Shown here one piece after another: positions 24,791-33,257 of a DNA stretch of 64,000 nt (the first letter of the stretch is position 1; each line of letters begins with the position of its first letter). The translations under genes were made by a program, and so were the position numbers. The DNA is from DATAFF01 sp963744915 (lineage in GTDB: Bacteria > Pseudomonadota > Alphaproteobacteria > Rhizobiales > Aestuariivirgaceae): assembly GCA_963744915.1 (NCBI GenBank), contig CAVUUY010000016.1:1-64000 (forward strand). Direction: 5' to 3'. The notes under the pieces were generated by a model. The model had not been told where the DNA came from. It saw only the letters and a program-made list of their open reading frames with translations, and did no database searches.

Positions 24791-26602
24791 ATGGCTGCTC
24801 CGGTGGTCCGGCCGCTGACCGAGGCAGGCGGTTCACCGACTGGCGCAGGGCGGGCCCGCCCCAGGCGTTCGCTGCCCTTGCCCGCGGGGCTCGCCCGACT
24901 GCGCCATGGCGGCCTCGAGAATCCCTTGCTGCCACTTCCGGCGGTCCTCGCGGTGGCGATCGGCTTCTTCCTGCCCCTTGCCGTCCTCGTCGTATACTCC
25001 TTCTGGCCGACCGAAGACGGACGGATCGTCCATCAGTGGACGCTCGAAAACTACGCCAGGTTCTTCACCCGGGAAGCCTATCGGGGGATGCTGCTGCGCT
25101 CGTTCGGGCTCGTCGCGCTGGCCTCGGCGCTCACGGTGCTTTTGAGCTTTCCCTTCGCCTATTTCGTGGCAGTCAAGGTCCGGCCGTCGCAGCGGCTGCT
25201 TTGGGTCCTGTTCGCGATCATTCCATTCTGGACCAGCTACCTGATCCGGGTTCTTGCCTGGCTCACCATGTTCGGCGACGAGGGATTGATCAACCGGGCG
25301 CTGATGGGCACCGGTCTCATGCAGGAACCTGTCGCCTTTTTCGGCTTCGGCCGGCCGGCGATCGTGATCACCTTCGTCTACCTGCTGTTCCCCCTCTCCT
25401 TTCTCGCGACCTATATAGCGATCGAGCGCATCAACCCGGCAATGCTGGATGCCGCGGCAGACCTCGGCGCAAGGCCGTGGCGAAGGTTGGTCACGATAAC
25501 CCTGCCGACCGCGCGCTCCGGCATCGTCGCCGGCTTCGTGTTCGCCTTCATTGCGATGATGGGCGACTACGCGACCCCGCAGCTGATTGGCGGCACCAAC
25601 GGGACCCTCTATGCCAATCTGATCACGAACCAGTTCGGCTACTCGCTGCAATGGGGATTCGGCGCCACGCTGGCGATGCTGTTCCTCGTCACGATCCTGC
25701 TCATGGTGATCGTGCTCCGGCTCATCGTCGGGGAAGTCGAGGCAGCCGGCGAGTACACGGGCGGCTTCACGCATCGCCCTGCCCCATTTCTTTTGGCCTA
25801 TTCGGTGTTGTATCTCATATTCCTCTACACGCCGCCGGGGCTGCTGGTTCTGCTGGCGTTCAACGACTCGGAGGAGACCGGTCTGCCGTTCGTGGGCTTC
25901 ACAACCCGATGGTTTGCCGAGGTGTTCGACAACCCGGTGCTGCTCAGCGCGTTTTGGACCAGCCTTCAGGTTGCCATCTCGGCGTCCCTTATCAGCGCCG
26001 TGTTCGGCACCCTCGCCGCGGTGCAGATCGGGCGCGTCAAAGGCCGATTGCGCTCGTTCAATCTCGGGATCATTTCCGTGCCTCTGTTCCTGCCGCCATT
26101 GGTGCTCGGCCTGGCGATCATTGTCGGCTTGAACGCGCTTGGAATTCAGCGCGGTCTGTGGACGATCATAGCCGGCCACACCATTCTCACGCTTCCGGTC
26201 GTCACCCTGCTCGTCCTCGTGCGGCTGGAGGGGCTCGACCGCAACCAGGAGATCGCTGCGATGGATCTCGGAGCGCGGCCGTGGTGGGCTTTCCTGACCG
26301 TGTCGGTACCGCAAGCCCTGCCGGGGATTCTTGCCGGCGTGATGATCGCCTTTGCGATCTCGATGGACGAGTTCATTCTCACCTTCCTCGTCACGGGATC
26401 GCAGCAGACATTGCCGCTCTACATCTTCGGGTCGCTGCGGATCCGCGTGCGGCCGGATCTCAACGCGATCTCGGCACTGATGCTCGGCGCATCGTTCCTG
26501 CTGCTGACCATCGGGGCGCTGGCCGCCATCGGGCGGGAAAGGCTGATGGGGCGCGCAAGGGTGTCTCGGATGACGGCCGGCACAGCGGAGACAGCGCTTT
26601 GA
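24791..26602 (+). CDS. fused two-domain ABC permease (PotB-PotC fusion)
   Basis: A 603-residue inner-membrane protein containing two complete binding-protein-dependent permease units in one chain. The first spans about residues 45-315, with the EAA loop MLDAAADLGARPWRRLVTITLP. The second spans about residues 325-590, with the EAA loop IAAMDLGARPWWAFLTVSVP. In PotABCD-type systems these are normally two genes, as in the second system of this window (39666 and 40552). About twelve transmembrane segments are expected. It lies 33 bases after the binding protein and overlaps or abuts the ATPase start. Confidence 0.88.
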   Translation: MAAPVVRPLTEAGGSPTGAGRARPRRSLPLPAGLARLRHGGLENPLLPLPAVLAVAIGFFLPLAVLVVYSFWPTEDGRIVHQWTLENYARFFTREAYRGMLLRSFGLVALASALTVLLSFPFAYFVAVKVRPSQRLLWVLFAIIPFWTSYLIRVLAWLTMFGDEGLINRALMGTGLMQEPVAFFGFGRPAIVITFVYLLFPLSFLATYIAIERINPAMLDAAADLGARPWRRLVTITLPTARSGIVAGFVFAFIAMMGDYATPQLIGGTNGTLYANLITNQFGYSLQWGFGATLAMLFLVTILLMVIVLRLIVGEVEAAGEYTGGFTHRPAPFLLAYSVLYLIFLYTPPGLLVLLAFNDSEETGLPFVGFTTRWFAEVFDNPVLLSAFWTSLQVAISASLISAVFGTLAAVQIGRVKGRLRSFNLGIISVPLFLPPLVLGLAIIVGLNALGIQRGLWTIIAGHTILTLPVVTLLVLVRLEGLDRNQEIAAMDLGARPWWAFLTVSVPQALPGILAGVMIAFAISMDEFILTFLVTGSQQTLPLYIFGSLRIRVRPDLNAISALMLGASFLLLTIGALAAIGRERLMGRARVSRMTAGTAETAL

Positions 26603-26628
26603 CTCTCCACTCCGATCGAGCGCAGGCC

Positions 26629-27759
26629 ATGTCCTGCGGCCCCGTCCTGAAATGCACCGACCTGAGGGTTCGCTATCCGGGCCAGGACATTTACTCCGTG
26701 GGCTCCGAGTCGGTCGGCGTCTCGTTCTCCGTCAATCGCGGCGAGCTTTTCGCGCTGCTTGGACCAAGCGGCTGCGGCAAGACGACGACGCTGCGAATCA
26801 TCGGGGGATTTATCGATGCGACGAGCGGAAAGGTCGAGATCGATGGCGTCGACGTCACAAGCCGCCAGCCCTATGAACGACCCACAAACACCGTCTTCCA
26901 AAGCTATGCGCTGTTCCCGCATCTGCGGGTCGAGGGCAATGTCGCCTACGGTCTCAAAATGGAGGGCGTCTCTCGCGGGGAGCGCGCCAGGCGGGTGCGG
27001 GAGGCGCTCGATCTCGTCGGTCTCGCGGGGATGGAACGGCGCCGGATCGCCGAGCTCTCGGGTGGTCAGCAGCAGCGTGTCGCGCTGGCGCGGGCGCTGG
27101 TGAAGCGTCCCGCGGTGCTGCTGCTCGACGAGCCGCTCGGTGCGCTCGATCTCAAGGTGCGGCGCCAGATGCAGGACGAGCTTGTCCGTATCAAGCGATC
27201 GACGGGGACGACGCTGGTCCACGTGACTCACGATCAGGAGGAAGCGTGTGCGATCGCTGACCGTATCGCGGTGATGAAGGACGGGTTGATCGTCCAGATC
27301 GACACCCCCGAGGCTCTCTACAGGGCGCCGCGAAACTCCTATGTCGCGAGTTTCATCGATGCCGGGACGATCGTTCGTGGAAAGAACATTCGCGACGGGG
27401 GCTGCATCGAAGTGTCGTATTCCGACATGATCTTCAGAGGAAGGCTGCCGGCCCATCTTGACGGGGCGCCGTCCATCGCCGCGCTGCTGCCGCGCAACCG
27501 GATCAAGGTAAGCCTCGCAAAAGGCTCTGGCGACGAGCAGCACAAAGCGGTGCGCGGCACCGTCGAGCGCCTTGTCTTCACCGGATCCGTCTTCAATGTG
27601 AATGTGCGCGTGAGCGAACGACTCGAGATACGGGCGGCGATGGCGATCGAGGAGATTGCGACGCTGCGCGAGGAGAATCTCCGCCCGGGCTCGGTGGTGG
27701 CGCTGCATTGGCGGCCCGAGGACGTCGTCTTCGTCGAGGATTCGGAGGTCAAGGGCTGA
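26629..27759 (+). CDS. polyamine-type ABC transporter ATPase (PotA-like)
   Basis: A 376-residue ATPase with Walker A GPSGCGKTTT, Q-loop FQSYALFPH, signature LSGGQQQR, Walker B VLLLDEPLGALD, H-loop VTHDQEE, and a C-terminal TOBE-like domain (from about residue 265) typical of MalK/PotA. ATG 26629 is chosen. An in-frame TTG at 26599 overlaps the permease stop and has GGAG upstream, so the true start could be ten codons earlier. It energises the fused permease. The stop overlaps the convergent Gfo/Idh/MocA gene by 11 bases. Confidence 0.88.
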   Translation: MSCGPVLKCTDLRVRYPGQDIYSVGSESVGVSFSVNRGELFALLGPSGCGKTTTLRIIGGFIDATSGKVEIDGVDVTSRQPYERPTNTVFQSYALFPHLRVEGNVAYGLKMEGVSRGERARRVREALDLVGLAGMERRRIAELSGGQQQRVALARALVKRPAVLLLDEPLGALDLKVRRQMQDELVRIKRSTGTTLVHVTHDQEEACAIADRIAVMKDGLIVQIDTPEALYRAPRNSYVASFIDAGTIVRGKNIRDGGCIEVSYSDMIFRGRLPAHLDGAPSIAALLPRNRIKVSLAKGSGDEQHKAVRGTVERLVFTGSVFNVNVRVSERLEIRAAMAIEEIATLREENLRPGSVVALHWRPEDVVFVEDSEVKG

Positions 27760-28891
27760 CGATTTCCGCGATGTCGACCCAGCGCCGCTCGGCTGCCGCG
27801 CGCTCGATCGCGTCGCACACGGCCTGAACCGCGAGTCCCTGAGCGAAATCGGGATCCCATGGCCCGGCCGGCCAAGCCTGAAGCAGATCGGCGAACTGGT
27901 TGACGAAGCTCGACCCGTAGCCCACGCCCTGACCGATCGGCCACCAGCTGGCGGCATAGGGATGACTTGGATGTTCGGCGCGGATGCGGCGCATGCCATA
28001 GAGCCCCGCGGCATCGCCGCCGTCGCCATATTGGAGCTCGTTGAGGCGGGCATAGTCGAACCGCAGGGTACCCCGTGTCCCGTTCGCCTCGATCGTGAAG
28101 TCGCACGGCCGGCGCACGCAGCTGCGCGCCATCTCCAGCACCCCGCGGGCGCCGGATGCAAAGCGAATCAAGGCCGAAGAGGCATCGTCGACGGTGACGG
28201 GTCGCACCGCGCCCGGTCTTTCGGGATCTGTGCGCTCGGCGACGAAGGTCGCCGACTGGCCGCTGACCTCGGCGATGTCGCCCGCCATCCACATCGCCAT
28301 ATCGATCAGATGACTGCCGAGATCGGCAATGGTCGTTCCGCCCATCCGACGGTCGAACCGCCAATCGAACGGGATCTCGGGATCGACGAACTCGTCCGAG
28401 AGCCAGCAGCCGCGCCAGAGCTGCAGCTGGCCGATGGCGCCTTCGTCGATCATGCGCTTCATCAGCGAAACGGCGGGGAGGCGTCGATAGTTGAAGCCGA
28501 TCGCATTCAACACGCCGGCCCGGCGCGCAGCCTCCAGGGCACCCCTGCCTTCGGCGTAGGAGGTGGCCAAGGGCTTCTCGCAGAACACGGCCTTGCCCGC
28601 CGCGGCGGCGGCAGCAGCGATCTCGGCATGGGTGCCGGGCGGCGTGCAGATGTCGACGACGTCGATGTCCTTGCCTTCAACGATCCGGCGCCAGTCGGTC
28701 GTCACCTCCTCGAAGCCATAGGACGCGGCAGCCTTCTCGACCAGCTCGCGCCGGCGGCCGCTGATCAATCGCAGGCGGGGGCGGACCGGCAGATCACGCA
28801 GTCGCGGCGCCTCACGGTAGCCATAGGAATGGGCCTTGCCCATCATGCCATAGCCGACGATGCCGATCCGGACCTCGGGTGTCGCGGTCAT
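27749..28891 (-). CDS. Gfo/Idh/MocA family oxidoreductase (third in set)
   Basis: A 380-residue NAD(P)-dependent dehydrogenase with an N-terminal Rossmann fold (GIVGYGMMGKAHSYG near residue 10) and the conserved CEKPLATS motif near residue 100 carrying the catalytic Lys. The C-terminal alpha/beta domain starts near residue 130. The family oxidises or rearranges sugars and cyclitols (inositol dehydrogenase, glucose-fructose oxidoreductase). It is the last of three consecutive homologues. Its ATG overlaps the preceding stop by four bases. The paralogues share only family motifs, so they probably catalyse different steps. Confidence 0.88.
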   Translation of the reverse strand: MTATPEVRIGIVGYGMMGKAHSYGYREAPRLRDLPVRPRLRLISGRRRELVEKAAASYGFEEVTTDWRRIVEGKDIDVVDICTPPGTHAEIAAAAAAAGKAVFCEKPLATSYAEGRGALEAARRAGVLNAIGFNYRRLPAVSLMKRMIDEGAIGQLQLWRGCWLSDEFVDPEIPFDWRFDRRMGGTTIADLGSHLIDMAMWMAGDIAEVSGQSATFVAERTDPERPGAVRPVTVDDASSALIRFASGARGVLEMARSCVRRPCDFTIEANGTRGTLRFDYARLNELQYGDGGDAAGLYGMRRIRAEHPSHPYAASWWPIGQGVGYGSSFVNQFADLLQAWPAGPWDPDFAQGLAVQAVCDAIERAAAERRWVDIAEIVSP

Positions 28892-29826
28892 CGGCGCTTC
28901 TCACCTCTGTTGTGGAATATCCCAGAGGCGCGCTCGGCAGCCTCGAGAGCGGCGACGGCGTCGAGCGCGCTCGCCCCTTCGGCAGGCGCGCCGCCGACCC
29001 AGCGCACGAAGCTCTCTGCCTGCAGCCGCAGCGCCTCGAGGAAAGACTGCTCGGCCTCTGGTGGCCAGAGAAAGCGGCACTCCTGCGCGCCCCGGGTTCC
29101 GAACAGCTCGACCTTGCATACATCGCCGAGCGGAAAGCGCCGGCCGAGCGAGACCATGCCGGTTGTCCCACCGGAAAGGATGCAGAGCACCTGGGCGCTC
29201 TCGGCATCGCCCGGGACGGGCGGATCGGACCGGGTCGCGGCGGCGACAGCATGGAGGGAGCCGATCTCCTGGCCGGTGAGCCAGCGGATCTGATCGAACT
29301 CATGCACCGCCATGTCCATGAAGATCCCGCCGCTGCGGCTGCGGAAGCTCGCGGGCGGCGGCTGCTCGTCCCATTGGTAGCAGGCAGCGAGATAGAGATC
29401 GCCCAGCTCGCCGGCGAGGATCTGCGTCTTCAACTTCTTCAGGCTGGGGACGAAGCGCCGCCAATAGGCGACCTGCAGCGGCACCTTGGCGGCGGAGGCG
29501 ATGGCAGCCGCTTCCCTCCCCTGGTCGGAGCTCAGGCCGCAGGGCTTCTCGCACAATATGGGCATCCCCGCATCGGCAAGCTCGGCGATGCAGTCGAGAT
29601 GCGTGTCGCTGGATGCGGCGACGAGGACCCCGTCCAGACCACCGGCACGCAGCATCGCGGCGAGGTCGCTGTGCGTGGCCAGCCGGGGCGACGCGACGCT
29701 CGCCCGTGCCGTTTCCACAGGATCGGCAACGGCGACGACCTGAAGGACGTCGCTGCGGGCAAGCGCGCGCAAATGGGTCTTCCCCATGCGCCCTGCCCCC
29801 ACGAGGCCCATGCGGAAGATCGCCAT
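28888..29826 (-). CDS. Gfo/Idh/MocA family oxidoreductase (second in set)
   Basis: A 312-residue member with a Rossmann motif GLVGAGRMGKTHLRAL at the N-terminus, a CEKPCGLSSDQG segment with the catalytic Lys near residue 95, and a C-terminal substrate domain with MDMAVHEFDQIRWL. The HEFD stretch resembles inositol 2-dehydrogenase (IolG)-type proteins. It sits three bases after the first homologue and overlaps the third. Operon position downstream of the operator at 30980 ties it to the LacI regulon. Confidence 0.88.
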   Translation of the reverse strand: MAIFRMGLVGAGRMGKTHLRALARSDVLQVVAVADPVETARASVASPRLATHSDLAAMLRAGGLDGVLVAASSDTHLDCIAELADAGMPILCEKPCGLSSDQGREAAAIASAAKVPLQVAYWRRFVPSLKKLKTQILAGELGDLYLAACYQWDEQPPPASFRSRSGGIFMDMAVHEFDQIRWLTGQEIGSLHAVAAATRSDPPVPGDAESAQVLCILSGGTTGMVSLGRRFPLGDVCKVELFGTRGAQECRFLWPPEAEQSFLEALRLQAESFVRWVGGAPAEGASALDAVAALEAAERASGIFHNRGEKRR

Positions 29827-29829
29827 CGC

Positions 29830-30963
29830 TCAGGCCTGTCCCACAAGGCGGGAACGCGAGGCCGCGGCATCGGTCGGATTCGGCAACGGCCGGCGGGCAA
29901 GATGGGCGTTGACGATGGCCTCGCAGAGCGCGATGTCGCGCAGCGCGTCCTCGCCCGAGGTGACGGGAGGGCGCCCGCTGGTGATGCAGTCGTGGAAGTG
30001 GATCAACTCTTCCTTGAAGCTCTCGGCATAGGAGACGACCTGCTCATTGCTCCAGGCCTGGGGAGAAGAGGGATCCCCTCCTTCGACCTTGAGCAGGGTC
30101 GGCATGCTGCGCAGGAAGGGCGAGGGAAACGACAAGGTGAGGCGGCGCTCGGGGGCGTAGAAGGCAAACTCCATCTGGTAGCGCGCGATGCCCGGCAGAT
30201 CGACCCAGGCAATGATGCATTCCGCCGCGCCGAAGCGCAGCACGACGGTCAACCCGTTCTCGCGGATATCGGAGAAATCCAGGCGATCGGGCTCGCCGAG
30301 GATGCCACGGACCGCGTTGAACTCATGCACCATGCTGTCGAGCAGGACGAGATGATAGGACTGGCGCGTCAACGGATCGGCTTCGCCGATGGCCGCGGTG
30401 ATGCGGGCCTGGTTGTCGGCCTCGAAGGCCTTGGCGAGCTCGGGCGCGAGGCTCTGGGCCCGGTGCAGCCGATAATGCGCGACATAGGGCTGGAGCGGCG
30501 ATTCCAGCGTCGTCACCTGCAACAGGCGCAGATCGGAGAGGCTACGGATTTCCTCGCCGAGACGCTGATAGGCGGGATCGTAGCGCTTGTTGTATCCGAC
30601 CATGAGCGTGACACCCGCACGCCGGGCGGCCTCGATCATCGCCCGCCCTTCGGCCACGGAAAAGCACAGGGGCTTTTCGACCAGCATGTGCTTGCCCGCC
30701 TCGGCCGCGGCAATGGCGATCGGCGCATGGCTGCCGGATGTCAGGATGAGGACCGCATCCAGCGGGGCGGCGAGGAGATCCTGCCAGCGCGTGAAAGTTT
30801 GGCGCACGCCATAGTCGTCGGCGCAGGCGCGCAGGAGCCGCTCGGAGACATCGCAGAGGGCTGCGATCTCGAACCGGTCGGCGAGCTCGCGCAGGTAATG
30901 GAGGTGCATCACCTGGGCAATGAGGCCGCATCCGATGACCCCTATCCGAAGCCTCTCGGGCAT
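29830..30963 (-). CDS. Gfo/Idh/MocA family oxidoreductase (first in set)
   Basis: A 377-residue member and first gene of the leftward operon. It has the Rossmann motif GVIGCGLIAQVMHLHYLREL, an EKPLCFS catalytic segment near residue 95 and a VGYNKRYDPAYQ motif. The ATG at 30963 lies 16 bases downstream of the LacI-type palindrome, which in turn sits on a promoter with TTGACA and TATCGT. A likely substrate is a sugar, sugar acid or cyclitol, but nothing in the sequence fixes it. Confidence 0.88.
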   Translation of the reverse strand: MPERLRIGVIGCGLIAQVMHLHYLRELADRFEIAALCDVSERLLRACADDYGVRQTFTRWQDLLAAPLDAVLILTSGSHAPIAIAAAEAGKHMLVEKPLCFSVAEGRAMIEAARRAGVTLMVGYNKRYDPAYQRLGEEIRSLSDLRLLQVTTLESPLQPYVAHYRLHRAQSLAPELAKAFEADNQARITAAIGEADPLTRQSYHLVLLDSMVHEFNAVRGILGEPDRLDFSDIRENGLTVVLRFGAAECIIAWVDLPGIARYQMEFAFYAPERRLTLSFPSPFLRSMPTLLKVEGGDPSSPQAWSNEQVVSYAESFKEELIHFHDCITSGRPPVTSGEDALRDIALCEAIVNAHLARRPLPNPTDAAASRSRLVGQA

Positions 30964-30979
30964 GATGATGCTCTCTCTG

Positions 30980-31025
30980 TGGAACGTTCCAACAGACGAT
31001 AGCGACCCCCAGCTTGGCTTGTCAA
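30980..31025 (-). promoter_or_regulatory. promoter and LacI-type operator of the three-dehydrogenase operon
   Basis: Reading leftward, TTGACA (31020-31025), an 18-base spacer and TATCGT (30996-31001) are followed by the perfect palindrome TGGAACGTTCCA at 30980-30991. The palindrome covers the expected transcription start and is identical to the one at 23519. It also lies just beyond the 3' end of the LacI-family gene, which is co-oriented. Confidence 0.65.
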
Positions 31026-31031
31026 GCCAAG

Positions 31032-32060
31032 CTAGCCCGACGGCTTGGCCGTCGAGCCGCGGACAATCAGGCGGCAGCTCACCGTCTGGCGGATCGGGTC
31101 GCCGCGAAGCTCGCCCTCGATCCGGCTCGCGAGCGTATCGACGGCGAGGCGCGCCAGCATCTCCTTGGGCTGGGCCATGGTGGTGAGATTGATGCGGGCG
31201 AGCCCGGCCATCATCACATCGTCGAATCCCACGACCGAGAGCTTCAGCGGCACCGGGATCGACAGACGGTCGGCACAGTCGAGAAGATCGATGGCGCCGA
31301 GGTCATTGGAGGAGACGAAGGCGGTGGGCCGTTGCGGCCCCGTCAGGATCTCCTCGACGGGCGCTTCGCGCAACAGCCGGTCCTCCGCCCGCTCCCAATG
31401 GAACACCATGGGGGTCAGGCCGGCAGCCGCCATCGTCTGGCGATAGCCAGCCTGACGGGCGCGATCGGTGGCGTCCTCAACGATTGGATCGGCGCAATAG
31501 GCGATCCGTTCATGACCGAGCCCGATCAGGTGCTCGGTGGCGATCCTTCCGCCGCGTTCGTCATCGGCGCAAACGACATCGCCCCAATCGGCCGAGCAGG
31601 TGACGAAGACGACAGGCACCCGACCCTCGATCAGGGCCCGCGGTTTCGTCGAGCCACCGGCATAGGCGAGGAAGATGATCCCGGCGACCCGCTGTTCGAG
31701 CATGCCCTCGAGCCCCGCCATCTCGGTCGTCTCCTCGCCCTGGGTGTTGCAGAACATGACGCGATAACCGCGCGCCGCGGCGGAGCGCTCGATCTGCTTT
31801 GCCATTTCGGCATAGAACGGGTTGGCGAGATCGCCGACGGCAACGCCGAAGATCGTGGTGCGCTGGTGGACCATCTGGCGCGCCAGGATGTTCGGACGAT
31901 AGCCGAGCTCGTCGATGGCCTTGGTAACCTTGAGCTGGGTTTCGGGCGTGATGCTGCGAATCCCACGGATCACGTTCGAAACTGTGGACTTCGATACGCC
32001 GGCGCGCCTGGCGACGTCGAGTATGGTCGGCGGCTTGCCGACCGGGTCCTCGGTTTCCAT
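31032..32060 (-). CDS. LacI-family transcriptional regulator
   Basis: A 342-residue repressor with an N-terminal LacI helix-turn-helix (TILDVARRAGVSKSTVSNVI, residues about 10-30), a hinge region ending near residue 60, and a periplasmic-binding-protein-like effector domain. ATG 32060 is preferred over a TTG at 32063. It is third in the leftward operon after the isomerase and zinc dehydrogenase, so it is controlled by the operator at 34259. Three copies of a LacI-type palindrome in the island make autoregulation and control of both neighbouring operons likely. The effector is probably an imported sugar-like compound or its product. Confidence 0.9.
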   Translation of the reverse strand: METEDPVGKPPTILDVARRAGVSKSTVSNVIRGIRSITPETQLKVTKAIDELGYRPNILARQMVHQRTTIFGVAVGDLANPFYAEMAKQIERSAAARGYRVMFCNTQGEETTEMAGLEGMLEQRVAGIIFLAYAGGSTKPRALIEGRVPVVFVTCSADWGDVVCADDERGGRIATEHLIGLGHERIAYCADPIVEDATDRARQAGYRQTMAAAGLTPMVFHWERAEDRLLREAPVEEILTGPQRPTAFVSSNDLGAIDLLDCADRLSIPVPLKLSVVGFDDVMMAGLARINLTTMAQPKEMLARLAVDTLASRIEGELRGDPIRQTVSCRLIVRGSTAKPSG

Positions 32061-32102
32061 CAAGCCCTGTCGCTCATGGTGCGATCCGCTCGAGCCAAAT
32101 CC

Positions 32103-33257
32103 TCAAACCGCAGCGCCGTGAGGCGCCATCACGACCTTCATGGCAGCATCCGTCTGCGCCAGCTCGACTGCCTCGCGGGCCTGTTTCAGCGGCATCCGGT
32201 GGGTGACGATGCGATCGAATGGCAGGCGGTCGAGATTGGCCGCCATCAGGCGCATGGAAGGCAGATAGGAAGTCGAGGTTTCGCCGCCCACGCCGATGAC
32301 ATTGACATTCTTGGTGCAGATGTCGGAGTTGGGATTGATCGCGACCGGTCCCATGTCGACGAAGGCGCCGGCCTCCACCACCACGCCACCGACCCGCACC
32401 ATCCTGACGGCCTCGAGGAAGGTCGCGGGAACGCCGCTGCAATCGAGCACGATATCGGGGCCGATGCCGCCGGTGTGTTCGCGCGCCCTTGCTATGCGCT
32501 CCGCCATGTCGGTCGTTTTCACCGGCATGGTGAGGCTGGCGCCGAAGGCCTCGGCGAGCGCGAGGCGGGACGGGAAGAGATCGGTGGCGATGAGCTGGCC
32601 GGCGCCGAGGAGCTTTGCCTTGATCAGGTGGCAAAGTCCCAGGGGGCCAACGCCGAGGACAGCGATGGATTGGGCAAATCGGCTGCCGCCGATGAATCCA
32701 AGAAGCGCCTGGGCTGTCTCGACGCCATGGGTCACCGACATGATCTCCGTCAGCACCGCAACGTGATCCGGCAGGCCGTCCGGAACTCGGAACAGCTGCG
32801 TGCCGGGGAGCAGGTACATGTGCTCGGACCAGCCGCCGAAGAGATGGGGGGCCCGGCCGCAATGCAAGCTGTTGCCATAGTCCTCGAGGTTCTCGCACAT
32901 GTAATAGGGATAGCCGTTGCGGCAGAAATGGCAGTCGCCGCAGACAACATTGGCGGCAGGCACGATGCGGTCGCCGGGCTTGAGAGGACGCCCCTCGCTG
33001 TCGTGGACCTCGCCGCCGGTGGCGACCACCTCGCCGACATTCTCGTGACCGCAAATGAGGGGATATGTCAGATCCCGTTCGTGAGGGGTGCCGGCATATT
33101 GCTTGAACTCGCCGCGGAAGGTGTGCTTGTCGGTGCCGCAGATTCCGGAATAGCGCACCTTCATGATCACCGCGCCGGGCGCCGGATCGGGCATCGGAAA
33201 TTCGTGCAGTGCGATCACGCCTGGACGCTCGGTGACGGCCGCTCGAACCACGCTCAT
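32103..33257 (-). CDS. zinc-dependent medium-chain alcohol dehydrogenase
   Basis: A 384-residue MDR enzyme. Catalytic-zinc ligands are Cys in GICGTDKH and His in CGHENVGEVV. Structural-zinc cysteines are in CGDCHFCRNGYPYYMC, and the cofactor motif is VLGVGPLGL with an acidic Asp (ATDLFPSR) favouring NAD. Relatives oxidise polyols such as sorbitol, threonine or inositol-type secondary alcohols. ATG 33257 overlaps the isomerase stop by four bases; the longer open frame reaching 33458 runs through that gene. The family cannot separate polyol from amino alcohol substrates. Confidence 0.88.
   Translation of the reverse strand: MSVVRAAVTERPGVIALHEFPMPDPAPGAVIMKVRYSGICGTDKHTFRGEFKQYAGTPHERDLTYPLICGHENVGEVVATGGEVHDSEGRPLKPGDRIVPAANVVCGDCHFCRNGYPYYMCENLEDYGNSLHCGRAPHLFGGWSEHMYLLPGTQLFRVPDGLPDHVAVLTEIMSVTHGVETAQALLGFIGGSRFAQSIAVLGVGPLGLCHLIKAKLLGAGQLIATDLFPSRLALAEAFGASLTMPVKTTDMAERIARAREHTGGIGPDIVLDCSGVPATFLEAVRMVRVGGVVVEAGAFVDMGPVAINPNSDICTKNVNVIGVGGETSTSYLPSMRLMAANLDRLPFDRIVTHRMPLKQAREAVELAQTDAAMKVVMAPHGAAV

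Noticed and set aside
27215..27230. Second parS-like site (TGGTCCACGTGACTCA)
   Set aside because: Three mismatches to the consensus and inside coding sequence for the VTHDQ motif of an ATPase, so the CACGTG core is explained by codons.
25036..27759. 907-residue rightward open frame ending with the ATPase
   Set aside because: The first 530 residues are the out-of-phase reading of the fused permease. The real gene begins at 26629 or 26599.
28913..28924. Fourth LacI-type palindrome (TGGAATATCCCA)
   Set aside because: Symmetry is broken, the central CG is missing, and it lies inside an operon without promoter boxes.
28879..31002. 707-residue rightward open frame
   Set aside because: Antisense to two Gfo/Idh/MocA genes with intact cofactor motifs and overlapping starts; a high-GC mirror frame.
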